64,000 bases of DNA from Cupriavidus basilensis (GTDB taxonomy: Bacteria > Pseudomonadota > Gammaproteobacteria > Burkholderiales > Burkholderiaceae), in assembly GCF_000832305.1 (NCBI RefSeq), contig NZ_CP010537.1, positions 3,720,001 to 3,784,000 on the forward strand. Reading direction: 5' to 3'. The notes under the pieces were generated by a model. The model worked only from the letters and a program-made list of their open reading frames with translations, did no database searches and was not told the origin of the DNA. The stretch's first letter is position 1. Each line of letters starts with the position of its first letter. Positions 1 through 9,113 of the stretch are shown here, piece by piece. The position numbers and the translations under genes were made by a program.

Positions 1-61
1 CGGCATCAATACATTTCGTAAGCACTCTGATGCTTTGCAAGGACTTTAATGTCCGAGGTCA
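1..61. repeat. Right-type end of a neighbouring Tn7-like element (partial)
   Basis: It holds the 11-mer AATACATTTCG (9-19), two repeats of about 19 bp (about 17-32 and 36-54, the second reading TGCAAGGACTTTAATGTCC) and the terminal CCGAGGTCA (53-61). The same 11-mer, repeat type and terminal 9-mer occur in the same order at 15861-15954, where four repeats are present instead of two. This is therefore read as the right-type end of another element whose body lies left of the window. Orientation matches the 15954 end, so it is not that element's partner. Repeats are visible in the sequence; TnsB binding is inferred. Confidence 0.6.
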
Positions 62-65
62 CTAT

Positions 66-192
66 TGAATTAAGGGAATATTGTGCTTTCCAGAATGACG
101 CTAACCTCTTGATTCTTCGACCCAGTCGGATGGGGTCACAAAGTCAAAGTCCTTTCCGTCAACTTTGGCCCCCGAAAATTAAAGAGATTTCC
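66..192. repeat. Left-type end of the 15.9-kb Tn7-like island
   Basis: Starting at TGAATTAAGGGAATA (66-80), three spaced copies of a degenerate motif read inward: GGGAATATTGTGCTTTCC (74-91), a copy ending AAAGTCCTTTCC (146-157) and GAAAATTAAAGAGATTTCC (174-192). The inward-read right end at 15954 starts TGACCTCGGGGAATAAAG, so in both the GGAATA block begins nine bases after a terminal TG. Tn7 has a left end with three separated sites and a right end with four overlapping sites, and the same asymmetry is seen here. No clear 5-bp target duplication was found: 61-65 (ACTAT) differs from 15955-15959 (GAAAT). Confidence 0.55.
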
Positions 193-279
193 ACTTGTAT
201 CTTCTCGCAGCCCAGGATGAAGAGGCGCAAAAATCACATAGCAGATGTTCCTTCACTGTCCGGAGGTGGTGTTCGGTTT

Positions 280-764
280 TTATTTTGTCAGCCGAGCAAT
301 TGTCGCCATCGTCGCAGGGACACGCTTCATACAGTATTTTCCTGATTGCTGCGGTATCCCCGCTTCCTTCATGAGCGCCGTCTGGCTAAGAGCCTTCGAT
401 GGGTCCACCTGCCGGAGTCGAAACGCCGCTGCTTCTACGGCTGCGTTGTATTCAGCATCACGCGTTGCCCAGTCGACGAGATAGCTGCCCTCTGTCGAGT
501 AGCGCCCGCGGAATTTCAATCGATGAGCCTCGCAGACCTTTCTGAGCCAAGCAGGGTCCTCTCTAGCAAGACACTTGAACAAACGAGGTTCGAGCTTACC
601 TGCATGAGTCGAGGAAAGAGGCGCGACTGTCGAAAGTAATGTTTCCACCGCTTCCTAAGTCTCGTGAGATCTTCGTGTGAGATACGCGGCCGCAAGGTAT
701 CGTGACGCAGCCAGTATATAACCGTTGGCCTGGCGGCCCCCATCTGCTTAGCGATTTCCCATTG
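280..764 (-). pseudogene. TnsD/TniQ-family C-terminal fragment, frameshifted
   Basis: Two overlapping frames together give a continuous TnsD-like C-terminus. The upstream frame (516-764) carries an HTH-like EIAKQMGAARPTVIYWL. The downstream frame (from about 648 to 280) carries DPAWLRKVC and VDWATRDAEYNAAVEAAAFR, the typical TnsD tail built around D-W-x-x-R-D. The tail resembles that of the intact TniQ at 58117-59790 (LDWSKRATLAVEKELK), though the proteins are clearly different. The N-terminal zinc-binding TniQ part is missing and the frame breaks near 640-650. It lies on the minus strand near the left-type end, as tnsD does in Tn7 polarity. It is read as the relic of the machinery that once targeted this island. 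Confidence 0.7.
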
Positions 765-1144
765 CTAATTCATTATGCGGCCGTCTGGCCGATGCAGCTC
801 GAAAGCCCATTGGGCAGCTATTTGAGCAATATTTCGCCTGCTTCTCGAGGCACAACAGGGTGAATCGGAATGGCCGGGATTGTCAACAATCGTCCTGTCG
901 TTGATGCACAGGCATTCACATGCGGATGAACATAGCCAGCCGTGCGTTCGCTCGTCAAGCGCAGCCTGGCGTGAGAACCTCGCGAACCTGGGTAATTGAT
1001 GCCTGCTCTGGGGTTGAAGGAGCGTTTTCCCTGTGGAATGCCGCGCGGCTCATTTTTGGTAAAACACTGCCATAGCTTGCTGGCCGCGGACGGGCGATAT
1101 TGGAGGCGTCGGAACTGACCGACGTCACCTACAGGAGTAGCATC
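765..1144. other. Intergenic, no supported gene
   Basis: These 380 bases lie between the tnsD relic and the small plus-strand ORF. Open frames here are short and have no recognisable motif. The last 20 bases hold the Shine-Dalgarno of the 35-aa ORF, so a plus-strand promoter is expected in this stretch, but no convincing -35/-10 pair was identified. Confidence 0.5.
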
Positions 1145-1252
1145 ATGCACAGCTACAACGTTGACCCGAACAATCCCCAGTGGCCGAGCCGGAATCCCTT
1201 CAAGGATTCCGGAAAAAACCGCGGCAACAACCCGCCGGCGAAGGGCAATTAA
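1145..1252 (+). CDS. Small Asn/Pro/Gly-rich protein of 35 aa
   Basis: A 35-codon ORF that starts MHSYNVDPNNPQWPSRNP and ends NNPPAKGN. It is very hydrophilic, with many Asn, Pro, Gly and Lys residues and no membrane segment. A good Shine-Dalgarno (AGGAG, nine bases before the ATG) supports translation. It is the only plus-strand ORF in the first 13 kb and converges on the 382-aa gene, with stop codons ten bases apart. Function unknown. It could be a toxin or antitoxin partner, a peptide signal or a spurious ORF. The ribosome site and codon use favour a real gene. Confidence 0.45.
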   Translation: MHSYNVDPNNPQWPSRNPFKDSGKNRGNNPPAKGN

Positions 1253-1261
1253 CTCGTCGAG

Positions 1262-2410
1262 CTACTGGCAGCTTGTGCCGTGCGCTGCCTTGGCGAGCTC
1301 CGCCAGGACAGCGCCTTTTTCACGGTGATAGGCCAACCAGTAGGGATAGCGCACGGCCGCCCACGACTCGAAGTCTGGGTGGCCAAAAGGAAAGGCGGGC
1401 CAAGGCCACATCGCTGGTGGCTCGCCGTTCTCGCGCGAGATGGCGGACAGGGTCTGTCCAAGGTACCCCAGCAAGTTGATAAGCTTCGCGGCAGAGTGCT
1501 GTCGATACAGCCTGTCCTTCGAGTCTTCTAGGCCGTGAGCGGCCATCAGTCCCGCCATTGTCTCGGGGTCCGGGAAGTGCTTTCCCGAACTCCAACGATA
1601 CAGCGTGCCAATCTCCAGTTCGGGCACGTCGCTGGCTTTATTCATCATCGCGGAGACTGACGAAACCCTCAGACGACGCTTCAGCTCATCGAAAAGCAGG
1701 CTCGCAGGGTTGCGACCATGTCCTGTCCGTGAGGGTATCAGGCAGGCAAACTGGGGCGACTCCAATCCCTTGTTCTCGCCGTCATCAAGGTCCCAGCCGG
1801 CCAACCACCCCAGATGCGCATCCATGGACATTGCGGTCGTAAGGGCAGAAACCGCCTGCAGGTTTGGGGCTTTGCGTAGAACCTCTAGCGCCTCCGGCCA
1901 AAGTAGGGCGCTCAGCAGGGAATGATTGGTCATGAAGTCGGCTGCCCCGGCCGCATCACCGGCCTCAAGCAGTTGCTGAGTCCGCCAGCCCGAGCGTTCC
2001 AGCACTGCCAGATAGCAATGTCGGCGCTGCCATTCGCTCACCTCAATACCCAACCCCCAAAACAGAGTTTCTATGAACGTCAGGGACTCAACATGCTGTC
2101 TGGCGTCTATGCATCCTGCGATTGCCCGCTTCAGGTCATCGATGAAGGCTGGCGTGGCTTCTTGTGACCCGACCTTTTCCAGCATTTCGTTCAGGGCTTT
2201 CAGTACCAGCTTTTCCCTGGGATTGCCTTGCGCAGCAAGCCTCATTAGTCGCCTGTATGCATTCCCCGCGCCTGTTTCGGCAAAGGCCGCCTGCACGGAC
2301 ACGCCGAACAGCTTGAGGTGGATGTCCGGCATAAAGGCAAACAACCCAACCCGCGGAATGGGGGCCGGATGGCCATCAAAAGGGTAACTAAACGACACCC
2401 GTGCATTCAT
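1262..2410 (-). CDS. Hypothetical protein, 382 aa
   Basis: Not recognised. It appears soluble and largely alpha-helical, with no signal peptide or membrane segment. A stretch near residues 260-290 (LEIGTLYRWSSGKHFPDPET) resembles the recognition part of an HTH domain, in which a regulator chooses its DNA site, but this is weak. MPDIHLKLF (start about 2332) is an alternative internal start. It sits downstream of the candidate HEPN gene, on the same strand and in a stretch where every identifiable neighbour is a defence gene. A defence role is inferred from position only. Confidence 0.6.
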   Translation of the reverse strand: MNARVSFSYPFDGHPAPIPRVGLFAFMPDIHLKLFGVSVQAAFAETGAGNAYRRLMRLAAQGNPREKLVLKALNEMLEKVGSQEATPAFIDDLKRAIAGCIDARQHVESLTFIETLFWGLGIEVSEWQRRHCYLAVLERSGWRTQQLLEAGDAAGAADFMTNHSLLSALLWPEALEVLRKAPNLQAVSALTTAMSMDAHLGWLAGWDLDDGENKGLESPQFACLIPSRTGHGRNPASLLFDELKRRLRVSSVSAMMNKASDVPELEIGTLYRWSSGKHFPDPETMAGLMAAHGLEDSKDRLYRQHSAAKLINLLGYLGQTLSAISRENGEPPAMWPWPAFPFGHPDFESWAAVRYPYWLAYHREKGAVLAELAKAAHGTSCQ

Positions 2411-2515
2411 TGGCTATTGTGGACCCCGTTGTTTGCTCTTCAACTCCAGCAGCGATTCATACCGTTCAACTCTCGCTCATCGCTGCCGCAGCCGGTATCA
2501 TTCATCGCCCTCTCT

Positions 2516-3109
2516 CTATATGCTGCCCTTTCCGCCCAATCGTTGACCGATATGTAGGTGCGCGCCATACTTCGTCACTAGGTTCAGGTACTGGCTTGAT
2601 AGCAGCTCGGCCTCTTCGACCTGAGCGGCGAAATCCTCCAACGTCAGGTCGATTGATTTGTCCACCCGATTGGGCGACATGTCCCAATCGAGCGGCACGA
2701 AGACAAGCAACGGAGTCGCGTCACAGAGTCTTCCCGATTCGGTGCGCAGATGCTTCCCTGGCACACCCCAACGGCCGTGGGAATAGTCATTGCGGAACCC
2801 ACGAGCTCTATGCGCACGTTCGAACCACAGCGCAAACTCTCGCTCGCCTTCAAGGTCCGAGCTCGTCCACGCAGCCCACATCAAGCGCTCCAGAGCTTTC
2901 AAGCGTCCCTTTAGCTTTGCTGTGTGAGGCTCGAGAAGTTCTCGAATCTTCGCGTCTTGCTCGTGCCCCCAGTACCGCAACTGGAGCCCAATATTGAAGT
3001 CCAGCCTAGCAATGGCATGGACGAGCCGACCGAGCAATAGATGAAACGCGCTGTCGAAGTCGGTTTCCGCAATCTGACGCCATGCATCTACTCGTTTAGG
3101 TGAGGCCAT
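2516..3109 (-). CDS. Hypothetical protein with HEPN-like RNDYSH motif
   Basis: A 197-aa helical protein. Around residues 106-111 it reads R-N-D-Y-S-H, which fits the R-x4-H motif with a polar residue after Arg seen in HEPN ribonucleases. A long helix carrying Arg/Lys/Glu lies before it (about 60-105), as in that fold. HEPN proteins commonly act as RNases in toxin-antitoxin and abortive-infection systems. No partner nucleotidyltransferase (MNT) gene is present; the neighbours are the 382-aa unknown and the DUF262 protein. The HEPN assignment rests on one motif and is tentative. The gene itself is well supported by length, codon use and spacing. Confidence 0.55.
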   Translation of the reverse strand: MASPKRVDAWRQIAETDFDSAFHLLLGRLVHAIARLDFNIGLQLRYWGHEQDAKIRELLEPHTAKLKGRLKALERLMWAAWTSSDLEGEREFALWFERAHRARGFRNDYSHGRWGVPGKHLRTESGRLCDATPLLVFVPLDWDMSPNRVDKSIDLTLEDFAAQVEEAELLSSQYLNLVTKYGAHLHIGQRLGGKGSI

Positions 3110-3237
3110 AAGGGTTCTACGGCGAGCCTAAAGTGCGTGAGGTCGCTTCCCTCGCCAGCAATCCGGCTTCTGTAGCCCGATCCGCGAATTCATCAATAGT
3201 CATCGAAATTGATTTCCCCGATGGCCCCGCGACATTC

Positions 3238-5121
3238 TCATCCAGCTGCACACGAAGATTGGCCTCTGCTCCAAAGCATCAACGCACGGTCCAGCAGTTC
3301 GCGTCCGCGTATCTCGATTGTCGACTCGTCCCAGGTGAGGAAGCGATTAAGCACACCGTTTATCGGTGACACAGAGTGCGTGAGAATCGCATCGCGCTTG
3401 GTTGCCCAAGCACTGTTCTTCAAGGCACTGTTAAGACTTCCCGTGATAAGCGTCAGGTTACCGAAAGTCTGAATCAGCTCGTTTCGGCGCCGGCTCTCGG
3501 CTACTCCGGGCGCCGCTTCGTCGGCGAACCACGCATGCTCAACGCCCTGCGAGCCGTCTGCGAGCGGCCAGTGAGGTACCCAACCTTGCGGCATAATGTG
3601 CTCGACCGTGAGCGGAGAGTTGGTGCTTACGTTCTCCGATTTGGACGACCGATACGTTTCGCTGATGCGCCAGAGAGCGTGTGTCAACCTCAGATTATTG
3701 AGGGATTGGTATGCATTGCGGCTCATCCAAGCTGCGGATACAGCATCGTCGCTGGGCCATTCATCTGTCGCACTTCGGAGCGCCATCAGGAATTCGCGGA
3801 CAACCTCGGCAGTAGCCCCTTTGCTGCGTACTGTCCGCGTTAGAGCCATAAAGATTCTGTTGTACGCCTTCGTCTCACCGCCGCAAACCGCTCGACGCAC
3901 GAGGTAACTCTCGAGCATCTTAGCCGTTTCGGCCATGTCAGCGTCACTGGCACCCAAGTCGAGCATTGCCAGTAGTGGCGGGTAGGCCGTACTGACATCA
4001 AAGAGGTTCAGGAAATGGGCTAGGTCACCAAGTAAAGGAGATTCGTGGGAAACCGAAATCTTCCGGAAATTGTCGCGCTGCCGGGCAAGTTCCGAAAGCT
4101 CTTCCTGGACGCTTGAGAAAGGCTTCTCACGCTCGACCCAGTGCTTGTACTCGGCGAATAGGTGCTTGATTGGGATGTCCCGAGCCTGCTTGCTGGCAAG
4201 GTAGTGCTGGATGAAAAGGTCGCTGCGGGGCCGACGCAGTCGACCTTGTGTCACCTCTTCGCGCCAGAACGGCTCATCAAACGTTGACCAGTACTGCTCG
4301 TAGAGTTCTTCCTGCTTTTCGCCATATCGCGCGGCCCGCAAGAAGATATAGTTTCGCAGTAGGTCCGCCGGCAGAAGCGGCTCACCTCTCGCATTAAGCG
4401 TCTCGAAGATGACCTGTGCGTCATCTCCGTCGCCCAGGTCAATCGCTACAACTTTCAGTGCGGTCTTGAGCGCTTCAAAGCATGCTTCAACGCGATGCTC
4501 CATCGCGATTTCCTCGCCAACCGGAGGCTCGTCTGGCGAACCCTTGAAGTAGGCAAATATCTGCTCATGGAAAAAGAGATACGCTTCGACCATCCGGGGC
4601 CGGGGATTGAACTTTCTCGCGTACGGACGACGAGTGAGGGGATGAACTTTCTCGAGGGACGACTTCGAGCCCGCCGTCAGCACGTCGACGAACTGCGACC
4701 GGTCGGAGAGGGTCGGCCAGACCTTGAACTTCTCGACTTCCGGTTCAGCCATCCGGCCAGAGTTGAGTGTGTACTTCTCACACTCCACCGCGAAGTCGTC
4801 GAGGCCTTCCTCGCGACAGAAATCGCGAAATGCCGCGAGGAAAATCTGTAGCGTGGTCAAACGCTGTTGGCCATCGATTACGCTCCGACGCTCGACGCGA
4901 CCAACATGCGTCTGCTTCTGGTCCAGCACCATTGCTCCCAGAAAGTGGACTGGCGCGTCTCGGCGGTCCTCAATGAACTCAGTGAACTTGCGCGATATGT
5001 CTTCCCAGAGAGGTTCCCACTGATGGTCCTGCCCCCACACATACTGCCGCTGGAACATTGGGATTTCGAGTCGCATCTTCCTTTCGAAGATGTCCAGCAG
5101 CGCGATGGCATTTGCATCCAT
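3238..5121 (-). CDS. GmrSD-like DUF262/DUF1524 protein
   Basis: A 627-aa single-chain protein. The N-terminal DUF262 domain shows IPMFQRQYVW (20-29) and VIDGQQRLTTL (81-91), the ParB-like NTPase motifs of GmrS. The C-terminal DUF1524 domain has TVEHIMPQ (about 505) and GNLTLITGSLN, an HNH-type nuclease pattern. GmrSD enzymes cut phage DNA with modified cytosines (type IV restriction), and SspE of phosphorothioate systems has the same two domains. No dnd/ssp modification genes are nearby, so a stand-alone type IV role is the simpler reading. It lies between the Zorya operon and the HEPN candidate, all on the minus strand; the 125-bp gap before it can hold its own promoter. Confidence 0.85.
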   Translation of the reverse strand: MDANAIALLDIFERKMRLEIPMFQRQYVWGQDHQWEPLWEDISRKFTEFIEDRRDAPVHFLGAMVLDQKQTHVGRVERRSVIDGQQRLTTLQIFLAAFRDFCREEGLDDFAVECEKYTLNSGRMAEPEVEKFKVWPTLSDRSQFVDVLTAGSKSSLEKVHPLTRRPYARKFNPRPRMVEAYLFFHEQIFAYFKGSPDEPPVGEEIAMEHRVEACFEALKTALKVVAIDLGDGDDAQVIFETLNARGEPLLPADLLRNYIFLRAARYGEKQEELYEQYWSTFDEPFWREEVTQGRLRRPRSDLFIQHYLASKQARDIPIKHLFAEYKHWVEREKPFSSVQEELSELARQRDNFRKISVSHESPLLGDLAHFLNLFDVSTAYPPLLAMLDLGASDADMAETAKMLESYLVRRAVCGGETKAYNRIFMALTRTVRSKGATAEVVREFLMALRSATDEWPSDDAVSAAWMSRNAYQSLNNLRLTHALWRISETYRSSKSENVSTNSPLTVEHIMPQGWVPHWPLADGSQGVEHAWFADEAAPGVAESRRRNELIQTFGNLTLITGSLNSALKNSAWATKRDAILTHSVSPINGVLNRFLTWDESTIEIRGRELLDRALMLWSRGQSSCAAG

Positions 5122-5246
5122 TGGTCGTTCTCTCTAGTTTCGTTTGTTTTTTTGTGACTGTTGGCCGAACGTGATGATACCTCTGCCAAAAAGCAGAGGC
5201 TTGAATAAGTCGTTGACGACCGTAGCGCCGCTGGGACCGTGTGCGA

Positions 5247-8200
5247 CTAGATCACGTCCGCGGAGAACTGAGTGAGGTCCTGCAAGACTTCATCAAACTC
5301 ATGATTAGAAACCGGGTGAGCACCTATAAGCTCTTCGAGACGTGACCTAGTCACAAGCTCTACCTGGTTCGCCTCAGCCTGTGTCACTGCGCCACGCGTA
5401 AAGGATTGGTTTGTCACAGCAAGCCTACGGAATTTAGTGCCCCTGAAGCGCGCTTGATAGCGGGCAGCGCCTGCAGTTACCTCCTTGACGGCGTCCCAGC
5501 CAACCTCGGCCGACTTCGAACTCTTACACTGAAGTAGCTCTCCTTCCCGGCCCTTCAAAGCAATCACATCGATTCCTCCATCCCCCCCCCTCTTGGGCGT
5601 CACGGTCGCCTGGAACCCTTGCTTGTTCCACAAGAGGCAGCAGAAAACCTCAAATGCCTCACCATCCATGCGGTCGATATCATCAATCGTAAGGTATCGC
5701 TTCGGGATGGCCTCACCAGTGCCGCCCTCGTCAACGAGGTCCCTGAAGCTTGCATCCTTACCGGCACCATTCAGCATAGCCGTCAACCCTCCATCATCGA
5801 GGGTTGTTCCCGCCAGACCTGCCTTGCGCTTGAGAAGCTGGTCCAATCTGACCTCAAAGGTGTTGAAGTCGTCAGCAACTACGGTCGGGCAATACACGAA
5901 AACATCCCGCTCCTGCCCAATGCGAAACGCACGGTCGGTTGCTTGAGCCTCCTTGGAAGGGTTCCAGGCACGGGTGAAGTGGAAGACGTGATTTGCCGCG
6001 GTGACGTTCAATCCAGCGCCGGCGGCAAGGGTAGACAGGATGATGACGTCGAATCCCGGCTTTGACGAAAACTTATCTATGTATCCCTGACGGCCCTGAG
6101 AATCGCCGTTGATGATGTACGGGCGGATACCGAAGGTCTCTTTGAGGAAGTAGTACAGCGCTGCCTGAGCCTCGCGAAGTTCCGTGAACACAATGGCCTT
6201 TTCACCTGCCGCTTTGACCTCATCGAGTTGCTCAAGAAGCCAATCCAATTTTGGCGAGTTGGCAAGATGCGCTTCTCGTCCAGACCTGTCGACGAGGAAC
6301 TTCGTGCCCGGCAGACAGTAAGGCTCGGCGCAAACTGCCTTCATGAGATGTAACGCACCAAACGACAACTGCGCGCGCTTTCGCCCATTTGACTCCTTGG
6401 CGGCGTCCTGAAGTTTTTTCAAGCCCCCCTTGTAGAGGATGCGCTGGTGCTCTGTGAGAGGGATTTCCAGACGCTCCTCAGTGCCAAGTGCTGGCTTGAA
6501 CTCCAGCTTGGTCTGCGCGACGGTCTTCAGCGCAAAGTACTTCATCGGCAGGTCGGCCGCAATGTCTGCCTTCGTGCGACGCAATGTCTGGGGTGCGATG
6601 GCAGTCTGGAGACGCTGGAGTGCTTCCTTCTGTTCCTCGGTCTCACATTCAATCGGGCGCCGATAGGTCTTGCCAAATTCCTCCAGGGCACCCAGCAAGC
6701 CCGGCTGGACCAGGTCAAATAGACACCAAAGGTCGGCCAGAGAATTCTCGACCGGTGTACCCGTACACGCAATGCGGAAATCTGCCTTCAGCTTTTTCGC
6801 AGCGAGCGTGACCAGCGTCCCTGGAGTCTTGATGCGCTGAGCCTCATCGCAAATGAGAAATGCAAAAGGTTGCTTGGCCAGCGAGAACTCATATGAGGTC
6901 AGTACCTCATATGTGGTGATGATAACCTTTGCCGGTCCGACCCAGCTCGGCTTCAGCAGGTCTTCAATGCCCTTGTCTCGCAGCTGGTTGTCGATAAGGC
7001 TAGGCGGTTGCTTGCGTTCCTTCAGTTCATCGCCGTAGAGAACCAAGACTTCAGGGAAGGAGTCATTGAAAAATTTCTTGGATTCGTTGGCCCAGTTCTC
7101 GAGAAGGCTCTTGGGTGCGAAGATGACCGAGGGAGCGGCATTGGGGTTGCCCTCATAGTACCAAGCGAGTAGCGACAGCAGTTGCAGTGTCTTCCCCAAC
7201 CCCATGTCGTCCGCCAACAAGGCACCGCGGCACCCGGCGGGAGCCTTCGAAACCAAGTGCTGAAACCAAGCCACACCGTAGTGCTGGTGGTGCTTGAGCT
7301 CAATGCCAGGTCGCAGACACTTGGGCAACTGAGCTTGCCGGTCGTCCGGCAGCGCCAGCGATGTCCTGCGCTCCTCGAAATAGTCAACGTCATGGAAATT
7401 GGTCTTGACCAAAAGCGTTTGACGGGTCTTCTTCTCCTTCTTCGCCTGAGAGGAATGTTCTTCTTCAACGCTCTCTTGAGCTTCGACCATACTTTTGAAG
7501 CTATCAGCGAGCGTCCGCGCTTGAGCGGTGGCAATCGGAGTCGGCAGACTGGAATTTTTGACGTCTGGAAGCCCCTTTTCCTCTGCCTCCTGCACCTGCT
7601 TGTCGAAGTCCCGCACCCACTCCTTCGTGAGAGGCACCAGCACCTGGCCTTCGTGCCCTTGCAGGGTCACCTTGACCATCGGTGTCAGGTCCAATGGCAG
7701 CCAACCGCTATCCCCCTCTTCCTTCTTCTCCTTCTGGAAAACGGGAACATAGATGGGCTTGGCTGCGCCAATCCCCTCGACACGTCCACTATAGCCGTCT
7801 AGCTCATAGACGTCGTCGAAGCTGATTCGCTCGGCTGGCTGTGTACGCCAGAGGTGGGCCAGCTGAAGTCCCTGCTCAAGCTGCACGGTCGACTCTGCAT
7901 CGAGGGTCAGGTCATACTCGTCCCAGGGAAACCGTTCCCGGTCCCGCTCCAGCGCTTCCTTGAGCGCCAGGAGGAACGCATCCAGTTCGTCAACAGTCTT
8001 ACACGCTTTGCAATCAGTTCTAGCCGAACCGTCCCCAAAGTGCTCCGTGACCACGAGTTCGACCGCATTTAGCCGTCCGTGCTCGGTCCTAGCGACAATG
8101 TTGAATACTGCCGCCACCGCGCCGGCCTCCGCACGGTCTGCCTCGAACTCATCCGTCTTTAGTACTTCGTGTGCTGCGTCACCAAGGAATGCGAACGGAT

Positions 8201-9113
8201 TGTGGACAAACTTCTCAGCTTTCGCCCCGGCTACATGGCGGTTAGGCATCTCACGTTTGATAACGTTGAGCACCTTCCGAACTGGCTCGGAGATAACGAC
8301 TCGTATGCGCCCCGAGCCCCGCGTGAGGTCGTAATGTGGCTGAACCGAGTTGAACCCGTCGAAGGCAGTCAACCAACCGTCGGGAGCTCCCTCAAAGATT
8401 GGAGATACGGTCAGTACCCGCCCGAATGGTGTGTCGTGCTTTGAAAGAGGGAGCCGCAGCGTGTCGGGTGTCAGAACAAGGGTCGTCTCGAGGTAGGGGC
8501 TCGCATAGAGCGCTCCGGCCCGGTCAGCAATTCGGCGAATTCGCCCCCAGGCTAGCTCTTGGGCGTGTTGCGTCCTATCGCTATCGTCGCGGCGGCGGAA
8601 TGCGGACACTTCTGCTGCCGTAGCCCATGCAGCGGCCGACAGCATCTGCGATTCGCCACTAACTGTCGCCACCGCACCATCCAAGCGTTCCAGGTGAACT
8701 TTCTTGGCACCATCGGTCCAACCTGTCACCGTAAGGTCGAAGTCCCGACCGGACAGCGTTCCGGAGCTGTCAAGCACTGGCCGCAATGGTCCCTGGGGAG
8801 GAAGGCCTAGTAGCTTAAGTGCGCCGACGTGTTCTGCAGAACCCTGCAGGTCATAGAGGTCACCCCATGGAATGAGTGCGGCCTTCCGGTCTAACCGACA
8901 GCGGTCTTCTGCTGCAAGCTGCGCCAGATATGCCCCCAAGACAACGTCATCAGGACCGGCATCATGTATGGCCTCAAGTAAGCCGTCGGCCGTGGACTCA
9001 GTCAATTCACGTGCGAACTCAATACGTACCCCTTCCTGAGTCCACGAGGTCACCAGAGTCGACTTATCGGCCTTGGGCGCGGCCGCCCGCTTAAAAAAAT
9101 CGAACAGCCCCAT
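5247..9113 (-). CDS. zorD: ZorD, Zorya helicase-nuclease
   Basis: The 1288-aa start MGLFDFFKRA was chosen because its ATG overlaps the zorC stop by one base. The SNF2-type helicase core has ADDMGLGKT (about 630-640), the Walker B box ICDEAQRIK (about 754; DEAQ rather than DEAH) and helicase-C motifs (TDRAFRIGQ). The C-terminus is an Mrr-like PD-(D/E)xK nuclease with GGDGGIDVIA (about 1176) and LLQCKSS (about 1194). In type I Zorya, ZorD is the DNA-destroying effector recruited after ZorAB senses infection. The codons for KRGGDGG contain an uninterrupted run of nine G (5582-5590 as C on the plus strand) just before the catalytic Asp, a likely slippage site. Confidence 0.9.
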   Translation of the reverse strand: MGLFDFFKRAAAPKADKSTLVTSWTQEGVRIEFARELTESTADGLLEAIHDAGPDDVVLGAYLAQLAAEDRCRLDRKAALIPWGDLYDLQGSAEHVGALKLLGLPPQGPLRPVLDSSGTLSGRDFDLTVTGWTDGAKKVHLERLDGAVATVSGESQMLSAAAWATAAEVSAFRRRDDSDRTQHAQELAWGRIRRIADRAGALYASPYLETTLVLTPDTLRLPLSKHDTPFGRVLTVSPIFEGAPDGWLTAFDGFNSVQPHYDLTRGSGRIRVVISEPVRKVLNVIKREMPNRHVAGAKAEKFVHNPFAFLGDAAHEVLKTDEFEADRAEAGAVAAVFNIVARTEHGRLNAVELVVTEHFGDGSARTDCKACKTVDELDAFLLALKEALERDRERFPWDEYDLTLDAESTVQLEQGLQLAHLWRTQPAERISFDDVYELDGYSGRVEGIGAAKPIYVPVFQKEKKEEGDSGWLPLDLTPMVKVTLQGHEGQVLVPLTKEWVRDFDKQVQEAEEKGLPDVKNSSLPTPIATAQARTLADSFKSMVEAQESVEEEHSSQAKKEKKTRQTLLVKTNFHDVDYFEERRTSLALPDDRQAQLPKCLRPGIELKHHQHYGVAWFQHLVSKAPAGCRGALLADDMGLGKTLQLLSLLAWYYEGNPNAAPSVIFAPKSLLENWANESKKFFNDSFPEVLVLYGDELKERKQPPSLIDNQLRDKGIEDLLKPSWVGPAKVIITTYEVLTSYEFSLAKQPFAFLICDEAQRIKTPGTLVTLAAKKLKADFRIACTGTPVENSLADLWCLFDLVQPGLLGALEEFGKTYRRPIECETEEQKEALQRLQTAIAPQTLRRTKADIAADLPMKYFALKTVAQTKLEFKPALGTEERLEIPLTEHQRILYKGGLKKLQDAAKESNGRKRAQLSFGALHLMKAVCAEPYCLPGTKFLVDRSGREAHLANSPKLDWLLEQLDEVKAAGEKAIVFTELREAQAALYYFLKETFGIRPYIINGDSQGRQGYIDKFSSKPGFDVIILSTLAAGAGLNVTAANHVFHFTRAWNPSKEAQATDRAFRIGQERDVFVYCPTVVADDFNTFEVRLDQLLKRKAGLAGTTLDDGGLTAMLNGAGKDASFRDLVDEGGTGEAIPKRYLTIDDIDRMDGEAFEVFCCLLWNKQGFQATVTPKRGGDGGIDVIALKGREGELLQCKSSKSAEVGWDAVKEVTAGAARYQARFRGTKFRRLAVTNQSFTRGAVTQAEANQVELVTRSRLEELIGAHPVSNHEFDEVLQDLTQFSADVI

